Source: Listeria cossartiae subsp. cayugensis
GTDB taxonomy: Bacteria > Bacillota > Bacilli > Lactobacillales > Listeriaceae
Assembly (NCBI RefSeq): GCF_014229095.1
Contig: NZ_JAARZC010000001.1
Coordinates: 682,001-746,000 of the forward strand
DNA: 64,000 nucleotides
Direction: 5' to 3'
The translations under genes were made by a program, and so were the position numbers. The notes under the pieces were generated by a model that searched no databases, was not told where the DNA came from, and saw nothing but the letters and a program-made list of their open reading frames with translations. Within the stretch, counting starts at the first letter, position 1. Every line of letters begins with the position of its first letter. Positions 49,931 to 58,789 of this stretch are shown piece after piece.

Positions 49931-50778
49931 AAAAGATTTCTATGAGAGAACGTTTTGCTCTTGACCCTCGGGTGGCTAAAGTCTTAATTAGTATTACGAT
50001 TGCCGTGATACTGTTCCCGATTATGGGGGATTGGATTGTTTACCCAACTTATGTATTTAATGCCATTTATATTACGGCTCAAATGAGTAAAGGTGAGACA
50101 TATAAATCAAGCATCGAGCGGATTATTGGAACAATTGTCGGGGGATTACTTGCTGCACTTGTCTATTTGCTCGTGCCGAATCACCACTATATTATGATTC
50201 CAATTGGCGCAGCACTCGCGGTTATGTTAAGTTATCTATTTACGAAAAAATTCACGATGGTTATTGTCGTTATCACAGTTATGGTACTTGTCGGAAAAGG
50301 GGACGGGGAACCTATTGTGTTTTTGAGGGATAGACTATTTGATACGATGATTGGGTTAGCGATTGGTTTCCTTGTTTACGCGTTGTATCCACGCAAGAAA
50401 AACAAAAAATTAAACCAAGTGTTTATTTCTCAGGAAAAAGAAGTGCTAGAGCGAATAAAAGCAATCGATATCAATGCGGAAGACGCGAAAGAGCTAGCTC
50501 CGAAAATAAAAGCGTTATGGAAGCAACTGATAGATTTAAGAAAAACACGTGAGCAAATTGTAACAGACAGCAGTTTTGTTCCGAGTTTAACATCCGACGA
50601 ACCAATGCTCCATTTTACAAGATTAGTTGAGCAGGCGATTAATAATATCGAAATTTTGTACCATGTGACATTGGAAAAAGAGTCAGAACCAGATTATGAA
50701 GTGGTGTTTTCCTATCATCAACAAGCTTGTGCTAAAGTGATTACCGAGATGGATGCACTGATTAACAAACATAAATAA
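49927..50778 (+). CDS. FUSC/aromatic acid exporter-like membrane protein 2 (ArAE_1 type)
   Basis: A 283-residue protein with six predicted membrane segments (about 17-155) and a helical tail. Two family motifs are clear: ERIIGTIVGGLLAAL (about 61-75) and RLFDTMIGLAIGF (about 133-145). Related proteins export aromatic acids or help in envelope stress. Translationally coupled to the preceding gene. Confidence 0.82.
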   Translation: MKKISMRERFALDPRVAKVLISITIAVILFPIMGDWIVYPTYVFNAIYITAQMSKGETYKSSIERIIGTIVGGLLAALVYLLVPNHHYIMIPIGAALAVMLSYLFTKKFTMVIVVITVMVLVGKGDGEPIVFLRDRLFDTMIGLAIGFLVYALYPRKKNKKLNQVFISQEKEVLERIKAIDINAEDAKELAPKIKALWKQLIDLRKTREQIVTDSSFVPSLTSDEPMLHFTRLVEQAINNIEILYHVTLEKESEPDYEVVFSYHQQACAKVITEMDALINKHK

Positions 50779-50822
50779 AAAGATGACTGAGGCTTTGAGT
50801 AGCTTCAGTCATCTTTATTTTT
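50776..50822. terminator. Bidirectional terminator
   Basis: A stem of about 15 bp (AAAAGATGACTGAGGC with GCTTCAGTCATCTTT), then ATTTTTATT. Serves the ArAE pair and the convergent LCP gene. Confidence 0.9.
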
Positions 50823-51786
50823 ATTCGGTAATATCTAAGCTCTTTTTAAACATGGAAATCACGCGTTCTAAGTCTGTTTGTTCAGGTGCAAAGTAATACA
50901 AGTTAAACCCGTAAGATTCGCTATAGATCATTTCCCCTTCACCTTTAAGTTCTTGGGAATCTACATTTTTTAGTACGGAAGAATAATTGGTTGCCATTGT
51001 TGTAATGTCGGTTAGTGTCATATTCGTTTGGAAATTATCACCAACAGCTTTCATGATGCTTTCAAAATTGGAAACACCAGAGGAGCTTACGACTTTATTC
51101 GCAATACCGATAATAACATCACGTTGTCTATCTTGGCGACCAAAGTCACCACGTGGATCTTCATGACGAATACGTACATATTGCAAAGCATCTGTGCCAT
51201 TCAAGGTAATATCTCCTTTGACAAATTTGCTATTTACGACGGTTAAATCGATATCATTAGTAACAGTAATACCGCCAACTGCGTCTACAAGGTCCTTAAA
51301 GCCCTCCATATTGATGGAAATGAAATAATCTACAGGAACTCCTGGCATAAGCTTTTCGACGGCTGAGACGGTTCCTGAGGGGCCACCTTTGGAATAGGAA
51401 GCATTAATTTTACCAATGTCGCCATTTCCATAGTCAACTTTTGTATCACGGGGGATACTGACCATTTCTACAGCATTCTGTTCTTTATTTGCGGTTGCAA
51501 GAATAATTGTATCGGCACGACCATTTGTTTCACCAGGTCGAGCATCTGAGCCCATTAACAATACAGAAAATGGTTTTTTCTTTTCTAAGTCACTTGCTGT
51601 TTTATTACTTGATTCTAGTGGCACATTTATTTTTGAAAAGGTATTTTGAACGGTGATGTAGTACTTCGCTGCTAATCCTGTTATTGAGAAAAAGATAATT
51701 CCTAAAAGGGTTACGCTAGCAATTTTCATAACTTTAGTAAAAGTGGACGTTGTTTTTTGCTTCTTTTCAGTCCTAGTTTCTGTCAT
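50821..51786 (-). CDS. LytR-CpsA-Psr (LCP) family protein
   Basis: A 321-residue protein with a short cytosolic N-terminus, one membrane anchor (about 22-43) and an extracellular LCP domain. LCP motifs are visible: LLMGSDARPGETNGRADTI, SIPRDTKVD, KINASYSKGG and RIRHEDPRGDFGRQDRQ. LCP proteins attach teichoic acids or other glycopolymers to peptidoglycan. Other paralogues are expected in the genome. RBS GAGGAAA. Confidence 0.93.
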   Translation of the reverse strand: MTETRTEKKQKTTSTFTKVMKIASVTLLGIIFFSITGLAAKYYITVQNTFSKINVPLESSNKTASDLEKKKPFSVLLMGSDARPGETNGRADTIILATANKEQNAVEMVSIPRDTKVDYGNGDIGKINASYSKGGPSGTVSAVEKLMPGVPVDYFISINMEGFKDLVDAVGGITVTNDIDLTVVNSKFVKGDITLNGTDALQYVRIRHEDPRGDFGRQDRQRDVIIGIANKVVSSSGVSNFESIMKAVGDNFQTNMTLTDITTMATNYSSVLKNVDSQELKGEGEMIYSESYGFNLYYFAPEQTDLERVISMFKKSLDITE

Positions 51787-51850
51787 AAAATTTTCCTCGT
51801 CTTTCTATTTTGTTTGTTTAAACATACCATCGTCTTTGCAAGAAATCAAC

Positions 51851-51884
51851 AAAAAACGATAAATGATGTTGAAACCATTTACCG
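51851..51884 (-). terminator. Terminator of rpoY-rnjA
   Basis: On the minus strand CGGTAAATG pairs with CATTTATCG (one G-T pair), 10-nt loop, then TTTTTTG. It lies 10 bp after the rnjA stop. Confidence 0.85.
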
Positions 51885-51893
51885 TCTTTGAAA

Positions 51894-53561
51894 CTATACT
51901 TCCATGATTATTGGTAAAATCATTGGACGTCGTTTTGTTTTCTCGTATAAGAAAGGTTGCAACGTATCTGTAATTTCGTTCTTAATTTCAGACCATTGCG
52001 TTGTTTTTTGTTCCATTACTTTGTTTAAGTGGCGTGTTAGGAGGCCTTGAGCTTCTCCGATTAGATTACCGGATTCACGCATATAGATGAAACCGCGTGA
52101 GATAATATCAGGTCCTGCCATGACACGGGAATTTTTCATATCAATAGATACAACGACGATTACGAGGCCTTCTTCGGAAAGAATGCGACGATCACGAAGG
52201 ACAATATTACCGATATCGCCAATGCCGCTACCATCGATATAGACGCTTGCTGCATGGATTTTACCAGCAACATGAGCTGTTTCACTCGTTAAAGCAAGGA
52301 CATCTCCGTTTGCCATAATGAAGCTGTTTTCTTCTGGAACACCACATTCTTCTGCAGATTCAGCATGAATTTTTTGCATTCTGAATTCCCCGTGAATTGG
52401 CATAAAGAATTTAGGTTTCATCAAACGGAGCATTAGTTTTTGCTCTTGTTGACCACCGTGACCGGAAGTATGGATGTTGTTCACTTTACCGTGAATAACT
52501 TCTGCGCCAGCTTGATAAAGTAAATTGATTGTGCGGTTAACACTCGTTGTATTACCAGGAATTGGGGAAGACGAGAAGACTACCGTATCGCCTGGTTGAA
52601 TTTGGATTTGACGGTGCGTACCGTTAGCAATTCTAGAAAGAGCCGCCATTGGTTCACCTTGACTCCCTGTACAAAGGATCGTCACATTTCCAGCGGGTGT
52701 TTTGTTAAGCTGATGCACATCAATAAACGTATCTTTTGGTGCTTGAATATAACCTAATTGTTTACCGATTTCCATAGCAGATTCCATACTACGACCGAAA
52801 ACAGCAATTTTACGGCCAGTTTCGATGGAGGATTCTACTACTTGTTGTAAACGATAGATGTTGGATGCAAAAGTAGCGAAGATGATTCGGCCTTCTACAT
52901 CGCGGAAAATATTTTTAATACTTTCGCCAACGACACGCTCACTCATGGTGAAATTCGGTACTTCAGCGTTTGTACTATCAGATAATAAACAAAGAACGCC
53001 TTCTTTACCAATTTCCGCCATTTTTGTAAGGTTGGCTGGTTCGCCTACTGGTGTGAAATCGAACTTGAAGTCACCTGTATGAACGATGTTACCAGATGGA
53101 GTTTTGACAACAATACCATACGTATCAGGAATACTATGTGTTGTACGGAAGAAAGAGATACTTGTTTTTCTGAATTTAAAAACGTCATCTTCTTCATATT
53201 CATAAATTTTGGTTTGACGAAGCAAGCCATGTTCTTCTAATTTGTTACGGATAAGTGCACTCGCAAGTTTCCCAGCGTAAATCGGGATGTTAAGATCGCG
53301 AAGTAGGTAAGGAACGCCACCAATGTGATCTTCATGACCATGGGTGATAAAAAGTCCTTTAATCTTATCTTTGTTTTTAACTAGGTAACTGTAGTCAGGA
53401 ATAACATAATCAATCCCTAGAAGTTCGTCTTCTGGGAACTTGATACCTGCATCAATTAGAATAATTTCGTCTTGAAATTGTACGCCATATGTGTTTTTAC
53501 CGATTTCGCCTAGTCCACCAAGGGCGAAAACAGCTGTCTCATTATTTTTTACAAATTTCAT
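51894..53561 (-). CDS. rnjA: Ribonuclease J1
   Basis: A 555-residue metallo-beta-lactamase/beta-CASP nuclease with 5' exo- and endonuclease activity, central to mRNA decay and 16S maturation. The zinc motif HGHEDH is at residues 74-79, further ligands are in HTGDFKFDF, and the beta-CASP part has LCTGSQGEP and [11 protein letters not shown]. It follows rpoY by 6 bp, the conserved gene pair in Firmicutes. Its ribosome site is weak, suggesting coupling to rpoY. Confidence 0.97.
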   Translation of the reverse strand: MKFVKNNETAVFALGGLGEIGKNTYGVQFQDEIILIDAGIKFPEDELLGIDYVIPDYSYLVKNKDKIKGLFITHGHEDHIGGVPYLLRDLNIPIYAGKLASALIRNKLEEHGLLRQTKIYEYEEDDVFKFRKTSISFFRTTHSIPDTYGIVVKTPSGNIVHTGDFKFDFTPVGEPANLTKMAEIGKEGVLCLLSDSTNAEVPNFTMSERVVGESIKNIFRDVEGRIIFATFASNIYRLQQVVESSIETGRKIAVFGRSMESAMEIGKQLGYIQAPKDTFIDVHQLNKTPAGNVTILCTGSQGEPMAALSRIANGTHRQIQIQPGDTVVFSSSPIPGNTTSVNRTINLLYQAGAEVIHGKVNNIHTSGHGGQQEQKLMLRLMKPKFFMPIHGEFRMQKIHAESAEECGVPEENSFIMANGDVLALTSETAHVAGKIHAASVYIDGSGIGDIGNIVLRDRRILSEEGLVIVVVSIDMKNSRVMAGPDIISRGFIYMRESGNLIGEAQGLLTRHLNKVMEQKTTQWSEIKNEITDTLQPFLYEKTKRRPMILPIIMEV

Positions 53562-53567
53562 ATAGGC

Positions 53568-53777
53568 TTATTTTTCCCAGAGCGCGAAGTCTGGGTTTTC
53601 CTTTTCATAAGCTAAGTGAGCATCACTAATTTGTTCAACAAATTCGATGTGGAAAGGCTCATCTTTTAAAAGTTGGCGTACTTTTACTTGGCTTTCCGCT
53701 TCTACGTATAGTGATTGTGTTTTTTCGCGTACTGGTGTTTCTGTCAGTGTTTCTTGATAAAATACTTTAAAAATCAT
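53568..53777 (-). CDS. rpoY: RNA polymerase epsilon subunit (RpoY)
   Basis: A 69-residue protein, [13 protein letters not shown] at the start, ending PDFALWEK, which matches the small epsilon subunit that binds RNA polymerase in Firmicutes (DUF1447). Linkage to rnjA is typical. RBS AAGGAGAG. Confidence 0.95.
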   Translation of the reverse strand: MIFKVFYQETLTETPVREKTQSLYVEAESQVKVRQLLKDEPFHIEFVEQISDAHLAYEKENPDFALWEK

Positions 53778-54259
53778 GTTTTTCTCTCCTTAAAATTTAA
53801 GTTTAGTTTTTAAAAATAGATTTTCTAGTCGAAAATCTTATAATTATTCAATAATCATTGGCCTGCTTTCAGTTGTGGACTTAGTAGCAAGCGGATATGG
53901 GTGCACGAGATACTAACAATTAGGCATAAAAAAGACAAAGAAAAATTACCACAGACTAATGTATAAAATAGCTGTGCACGTATGTTAAATTTCTTATCCG
54001 TTATAATTGCATACCTTTATTTTGGGAATTTGAAACAAATTTCCGAGTAAAAGATGTAATTATAAGCTTTTTTTCACGTTCCATTGTCGTTCTACAAATG
54101 TTCATCCGATCTATATCCTTCATTCTAATATACCATAAATCGAGATAATTGCTACTAGAAAGTATAATTAATTTTGTCAACCCTTTTATCATGTGGATTT
54201 TCTGCTATAATTTAAAGTAAGTGATTTAAAAATGGATAGAGGATTGAGGCGTTTAATCG
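53778..54259. other. 482-bp gene-poor region between rpoY and the Cof-type phosphatase
   Basis: I see no convincing gene. It contains the rpoY leader hairpin (53818-53838), a minus-strand extended -10 TGG-TATATT around 54127-54135, and very AT-rich DNA. A 63-codon minus-strand reading frame (54001-54192) has no ribosome site and no recognisable content. From memory other strains carry extra genes (sugar-related, near lmo1030-1036) at this place, so this may be a variable junction. Confidence 0.55.
53818..53838 (-). promoter_or_regulatory. Hairpin in the rpoY-rnjA leader
   Basis: A perfect 8-bp stem AGATTTTC/GAAAATCT with a 5-nt loop, 40 bp upstream of rpoY. On the minus strand ATTTTT follows, so it resembles a weak terminator or attenuator, or a stabilising 5' element. 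Confidence 0.5.
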
Positions 54260-55030
54260 ATGAGTAAAATTGTGTTTTTTGATGTAGATGGCACGCTTGT
54301 GGGCGAAACAAAAGAAATTCCTGAATCAGCCAAACAAGCGATTGCTAAATTGAAAGAAAATGGCATTTATGTAGCCATTGCAACGGGTCGAGGCCCATTT
54401 ATGCTCGACGAAATTAGAAAAGAACTGGATATTAATTCTTATATTTGCTATAACGGGCAATATGTTATTTTTGAAGGCAAAGAAATTTATGCTAAACCTT
54501 TACCAACAGAATCTTTAGAACGGCTAATTACAGTTGCCTCTGAGCATGAGCATCCAATTGTTTTTTCTGGAAAAGACTCGATGCGTGCGAATTTGCCTGA
54601 TCATGACCGCGTTACAATAGGAATGAATTCTATTAAAAGAGACTATCCTAAAGTTGATGCAAATTATTATAAAGGCCGAGATATTTTCCAATGCTTACTT
54701 TTCTGTGAGGAGTCGTATGATGCTTATTACCGCGAAGAATTTAAACAATATGGATTTTTGCGCTGGCATGATGTTTCAGTAGATGTTTGTCCAGCAGACG
54801 GTTCTAAAGCGGAAGGCATCAAACAAATGATTAAAAAACTAGGCTTTTCGATGGAAGATACGTACGCATTTGGCGATGGGCTGAACGATATCGCGATGCT
54901 TCAAGCAGTCGGAACTGGCGTTGCAATGGGAAATGGGCGTGATGAAGTGAAAGCAGTTGCTGATTATGTCACGGATCATGTCGATGAAGATGGCGTCTAT
55001 AAAGCGTTAGAACATCTAAAATTAATTTAA
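54260..55030 (+). CDS. Cof-type HAD-superfamily phosphatase
   Basis: A 256-residue HAD phosphatase of subfamily IIB. Motif I is FFDVDGTL (nucleophile Asp8), motif II ATGRG, and motif IV GDGLNDIAML; the cap sits between about 85 and 185. These enzymes act on sugar phosphates, FMN or PLP; the substrate is not predictable. Own terminator. Confidence 0.92.
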   Translation: MSKIVFFDVDGTLVGETKEIPESAKQAIAKLKENGIYVAIATGRGPFMLDEIRKELDINSYICYNGQYVIFEGKEIYAKPLPTESLERLITVASEHEHPIVFSGKDSMRANLPDHDRVTIGMNSIKRDYPKVDANYYKGRDIFQCLLFCEESYDAYYREEFKQYGFLRWHDVSVDVCPADGSKAEGIKQMIKKLGFSMEDTYAFGDGLNDIAMLQAVGTGVAMGNGRDEVKAVADYVTDHVDEDGVYKALEHLKLI

Positions 55031-55033
55031 AAC

Positions 55034-55072
55034 AAAAGCGAGACCACTTATTTTACGGTGGTCTCGCTTTTT
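55034..55072. terminator. Bidirectional terminator
   Basis: A stem of 14 bp (AAAAGCGAGACCAC with its complement at 55058-55071), T-run on one side and A-run on the other. It serves the phosphatase and the convergent DUF817 gene. Confidence 0.92.
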
Positions 55073-55851
55073 ACTGTTACTCGAGTCTGTTCCATTTTTT
55101 GTTTAACGAATTTGAGTTGGGCGACGATAATAATACTAATAATTACAAGCAAGTACCAACTCGTGATTTTCGAAACATGTACTGGGCGCCAAGCAACAAG
55201 CTGGTCAGGATAAGCCCAAGCGCCGTAAAAACTGGCGATATTCTCAGCAAGATAAATAAAGAATGCAATACATAAAAAAGAAAAAGATAAAGGCATTTTG
55301 AGCTGAGTAGCGCTAACTTTAAAATAAACATAGGTTTTTCGGAACAAAACGAGTACTAAAATAATCAAAACCCAACGAAAATCAGGAATAAAATGATGCG
55401 TGAAAAAATTAGCATAAATTGCGATACAAAGGCCGCTTACCAACCAAATGTTTGGCCAGTTTGTCATACGAAGATCAAACCTTTTCCAGGCCTGACAAAT
55501 ATAACTCGCCACACTTGAATACATAAAGCCGCTATAAAGTGGAACGCCGAAAATTTTCATTAAGCCAGGTTCCGGATAACTCCACGAACCCATATGTACC
55601 TTATAAATTTCAAGTCCGAGCCCGATAATATGAAACACCATAATTACTTTCAGCTCATCCCACGTTTCGAGTCCAAACTTTATCAACAAAATCTGCGCTA
55701 CAAGACAAATGATTAACAACAAGTCATAACGCGCGATAAATGGAATATCAATCAACTTTGTTAGTGCGAGTGAAATAAAAATAATGCCAGGAAAAATACA
55801 ACAAAGTGCTTGCTTCCAAGTAAAAACCCAAAGTAAGCGGAAAAATTTCAT
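55048..55851 (-). CDS. DUF817 family membrane protein
   Basis: A 267-residue protein with about eight predicted membrane segments. It fits the DUF817 family: KQALCCIFPGIIFISLAL at the start, FHIIGLGLEIYKVHMGSW, GVPLYSGFMYSSVASYI, IYANFFTHHFIPDFRW and LAENIASFYGAWAYP. Function is unknown. I chose the ATG at 55851 with AGAGG 7 bases upstream; longer in-frame starts would run into mobA. It lies 68 bp after mobA. Confidence 0.85.
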   Translation of the reverse strand: MKFFRLLWVFTWKQALCCIFPGIIFISLALTKLIDIPFIARYDLLLIICLVAQILLIKFGLETWDELKVIMVFHIIGLGLEIYKVHMGSWSYPEPGLMKIFGVPLYSGFMYSSVASYICQAWKRFDLRMTNWPNIWLVSGLCIAIYANFFTHHFIPDFRWVLIILVLVLFRKTYVYFKVSATQLKMPLSFSFLCIAFFIYLAENIASFYGAWAYPDQLVAWRPVHVSKITSWYLLVIISIIIVAQLKFVKQKMEQTRVTVKSETTVK

Positions 55852-55918
55852 AAAAAAACCTCTTCTCATGATTTTCTCTAGTTTACCAAATAATACTAAA
55901 GAAAAGGATAAGAAAAGG

Positions 55919-56509
55919 TTAAAAAAGTTCATTTTGGCGATTTATATTTCTAAATGGCGCTTCATTTTCAAATTCTAATGGTTGGGTGTCAAGTTTTTCG
56001 AGTAAAGCGCGAACCCGATGTTGCCCGTTTTGCAGTAATTCATGTAGAATTTCACGTGAATAAGGGATGTTCGCAACCAAATAATGCTCCGCCTGTTTCG
56101 TTTTCGCAAAGTGGTTGGGATAATCTGCGAGCCGTCCAATTTCCTCCAAAGTCAAAAAAGGCATATCAACTGGAAGTACCAAAAAATGAGCTTTCTGATA
56201 AGCCTGCGATTGAACCATCACCGCATAAAGTCCACCAAGTGGCCCGAAATCAGTGAATTCTTCTTGGTCGGGAATAATTTGAATCGCTGTTTCTGCGCGG
56301 AAAATCTTGACTAGCTTTAGATAAATTTCACGGTTTGCCGATATAAATACCCGCTCGCAAAGTGGCATCAATTTACTCGCCGTTAGTTCGACCCACGTTT
56401 TTCCAGTTGCCTCATCCTGAAAAAGTGCTTTTGGTTCCCCGAAACGGCTAGAACGTCCACCGGCTAATATGATGCCAATGTTAACTTTTTCGTTTTTCAA
56501 GTCGTCCAT
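55919..56509 (-). CDS. mobA: Molybdenum cofactor guanylyltransferase MobA-like
   Basis: A 196-residue nucleotidyltransferase. The N-terminal GTP-binding motif is ILAGGRSSRFGEPKAL (about 14-29), and LPVDMPFL carries the metal-binding aspartate. It adds GMP to molybdopterin to make the bis-MGD precursor. It starts inside the last 29 bp of modC, in another frame, so it is coupled to it. Confidence 0.92.
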   Translation of the reverse strand: MDDLKNEKVNIGIILAGGRSSRFGEPKALFQDEATGKTWVELTASKLMPLCERVFISANREIYLKLVKIFRAETAIQIIPDQEEFTDFGPLGGLYAVMVQSQAYQKAHFLVLPVDMPFLTLEEIGRLADYPNHFAKTKQAEHYLVANIPYSREILHELLQNGQHRVRALLEKLDTQPLEFENEAPFRNINRQNELF

Positions 56510-57143
56510 CTCGCATAACTAAAATTTCTTCGGTCATCATTTCAGCTTCCGAGGCATAATGCGTCACAAAAATAACCGGAATATGGAAATCCTTCGCCAT
56601 TTGTCCGACTAATTTCATACAAATCAATCGTGTTTCTTCATCTAATCCGTTGAAAGGTTCATCTAGTAAAAGCAATTTAGGTTCGGTAATCATCGCACGT
56701 GCCATCGCGACACGTTGCTTTTCGCCACCAGAAAGTTTCTGAACAGAAGAATAAAGTAAGTGGGAAATTTGTAGATAATCACTCATTTTTCGTACTTGTT
56801 GTTGAATTTCTGCTTGCTCTTTTTTCTTCTTTTTCTTCACTTTTAAGCCAAAAGCGATATTTTCATAAACGTTCATATTTGGAAATAAAGCGAGATTTTG
56901 GAATAAGTAGCCTACTTTTCGCTCTGTAACTGGAAGATGTAGTGAGATACTGGAATCGTCCCACGGGGTGCCGTCAAATTCAATAATGCCGCCATCAATG
57001 CTCTTCAATCCGCTCACACACTGGAATAACGTTGATTTGCCAGAACCGCTCGCGCCCATCATTGCTGTCACTGGTTTTTCAAAAGTATAATCAATATTTA
57101 AATCATGAAAAGGAAGTTTCTTATGAAATTGTAGTCGCAGCAT
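56481..57143 (-). CDS. modC: Molybdate ABC transporter ATP-binding protein ModC
   Basis: A 220-residue ATPase. Walker A GASGSGKST, signature LSGGEKQRVAMARA, Walker B LLLLDEPFNGLD. It lacks the C-terminal molybdate-binding TOBE (MOP) domain found in many ModC proteins, so it is short. Starts 2 bp after the modB stop. Drives molybdate uptake with ModA and ModB. Confidence 0.93.
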   Translation of the reverse strand: MLRLQFHKKLPFHDLNIDYTFEKPVTAMMGASGSGKSTLFQCVSGLKSIDGGIIEFDGTPWDDSSISLHLPVTERKVGYLFQNLALFPNMNVYENIAFGLKVKKKKKKEQAEIQQQVRKMSDYLQISHLLYSSVQKLSGGEKQRVAMARAMITEPKLLLLDEPFNGLDEETRLICMKLVGQMAKDFHIPVIFVTHYASEAEMMTEEILVMRDGRLEKRKS

Positions 57144-57145
57144 CG

Positions 57146-57817
57146 TTACATCCCCCTCGTTAAATTACTTTGACGCACGGTTAAAACGTGAATCACAAGT
57201 AAGGCAAATACGCCAATAATGACGTTAATTAGCCCAAGATAAATTGCTGTCCGCATATTGCCTTGCTGCACCATAAAGTAAATACTAGAAGCAATCGTAT
57301 CGGTTTTTCCTTCAATATAACCCGCTACCATTAAACTCGCTCCAAATTCACCCATCGCCCGGCAAAAACTAAGTAAAACGCCAGCTAAAATAGGTTGCCA
57401 GCAATTCGGTAAAATAACTTTGGTGAAAATCTGTTTTTTATTCGCTGAAAGAGTCTCTGCTGCCCATACAAGTTCGTGATCAATCGATAAAAATGCTGAC
57501 TTCAATCCTTGATACATAATCGGTAAAATAATAATCGTCGTCGCAACAATAGCGCCACTAAGGGAAAAAATAAAACTAAAGTCAAATGTATCCCAAAGCA
57601 CACCGCCGATAAAGTCATTACGGCCAAGAACATTCAGTAATACTAAACCAACCACAGTTGGCGGTAAAACTAGCGGAAGTAAAATTAAAATCTCCACTAA
57701 TAACTGAAAACGCGATTTTCGCCCCGTAAAATAATAACTAAGTGGCAACATCGTCATAAATGCGAGAAACGTAGAAATAGTGGCAACAAGTAATGTATGC
57801 CAAACAGATGTAAACAT
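57146..57817 (-). CDS. modB: Molybdate ABC transporter permease ModB
   Basis: A 223-residue permease with five predicted membrane segments and the EAA loop (AAETLSANKKQIFTKVILP, about residues 124-142). I chose ATG at 57817 because AGGAGGAG lies 5-6 bases upstream; an in-frame start at 57895 would overlap the promoter. First gene of modB-modC-mobA. Confidence 0.93.
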   Translation of the reverse strand: MFTSVWHTLLVATISTFLAFMTMLPLSYYFTGRKSRFQLLVEILILLPLVLPPTVVGLVLLNVLGRNDFIGGVLWDTFDFSFIFSLSGAIVATTIIILPIMYQGLKSAFLSIDHELVWAAETLSANKKQIFTKVILPNCWQPILAGVLLSFCRAMGEFGASLMVAGYIEGKTDTIASSIYFMVQQGNMRTAIYLGLINVIIGVFALLVIHVLTVRQSNLTRGM

Positions 57818-57853
57818 AAATCTCCTCCTGAACAGCCCTTTAGTACTTCTATT

Positions 57854-57883
57854 ATTATCGTTCTCTCTGGTATAAAATGTCAA
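57854..57883 (-). promoter_or_regulatory. Promoter of modBC-mobA
   Basis: On the minus strand TTGACA (57883-57878) and GATAAT (57859-57854), 18-bp spacer. It overlaps the divergent modA promoter. Confidence 0.7.
57868..57876 (+). promoter_or_regulatory. Extended -10 element of modA
   Basis: TGG-TATAAA on the plus strand, 49 bp upstream of the modA ATG; the -35 is poor. AGTACTT (57842-57848) and AAGTACA (57888-57894) form an inverted pair around both promoters. Confidence 0.5.
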
Positions 57884-57924
57884 ACTTAAGTACAATGTAA
57901 CTAAATAAAAAAGGGGGATGAACG

Positions 57925-58695
57925 ATGAAAAAAATAGCTTTAGTCATAACTTGTGGATTATTACTACTTTTAACGGCCTGTGGGGATACATCCGAGAAAG
58001 AAAAAACCACAACAATACATATTTCAGCAGCGGCTAGTTTGAAAGATACGATGGATGATGTAAAACCACTTTTTGAAAAAGCGAACCCAACTATTAAATT
58101 ATCTTTTGACTTTGGTGGCTCTGGGCAAATTCGCGAACGTGTCGAAAGTGGTGCACCAATTGATGGCGTTCTTTTAGCAAGTAAAAAAGATGCAGATACA
58201 TTAAGTAAGCAAAATCTAGTAGAAGATACGAAAGAATTCGCGGGGAATGAACTCGTCTTAATTGAACCGAAAAACGCCAATCAGACGACAGATACGAATT
58301 TAGAACAATTACTGAATGATGCGAGCAAAATTGCTATCGGTGACCCGGATTCTGTTCCAGCCGGCGCCTATGCCAAGCAAACCCTAGAAAACATAAATCT
58401 TTATACTACCGAAAAAGCAAAACTTGTTCTTGCAACGGATGTGCGCCAAGTTTTATCCTATGTAGAAGCAGGAAATGCGGACGCTGGGTTTGTGTACCAG
58501 ACAGACGCTTTATTAAGTAAAAAAGTACAGGTGAAAGCGAAAATTGACGAAAAACTGCATGATCCTATTGCATACTACAGCGCACAAGTAAGCGATTCAG
58601 AGAAAAAAGAAGCAACAGCCACATTCCTTGATTTTATGAATAATGCTGAAGCGCAAAAAATACTGAAAAAATACGGATTTAAGGCCGCTAACTAA
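57925..58695 (+). CDS. modA: Molybdate-binding lipoprotein ModA
   Basis: A 256-residue lipoprotein with lipobox LLTAC (Cys19). The mature protein is a type II periplasmic-binding-like domain: ISAAASLKDTMDDV, FDFGGSGQIRERVESGAPID and GDPDSVPAGAYAKQ, the molybdate-binding segments of ModA. It is transcribed away from modBC, an unusual split, and leads into the Moco genes on the plus strand. Confidence 0.94.
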   Translation: MKKIALVITCGLLLLLTACGDTSEKEKTTTIHISAAASLKDTMDDVKPLFEKANPTIKLSFDFGGSGQIRERVESGAPIDGVLLASKKDADTLSKQNLVEDTKEFAGNELVLIEPKNANQTTDTNLEQLLNDASKIAIGDPDSVPAGAYAKQTLENINLYTTEKAKLVLATDVRQVLSYVEAGNADAGFVYQTDALLSKKVQVKAKIDEKLHDPIAYYSAQVSDSEKKEATATFLDFMNNAEAQKILKKYGFKAAN

Positions 58696-58789
58696 GGAGA
58701 AGTCGCTTTACTTTTTAAAACGAGAAAACTCCTGTATATTGGTACTAAAGAAAACGCATACATGATTTGTAGAAGGGAAGTGCGCCCAG

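Noticed and set aside
54001-54192. A 63-codon minus-strand reading frame in the gap after rpoY
   Set aside because: No ribosome site, biased residue content typical of AT-rich non-coding DNA, and no recognisable motif.
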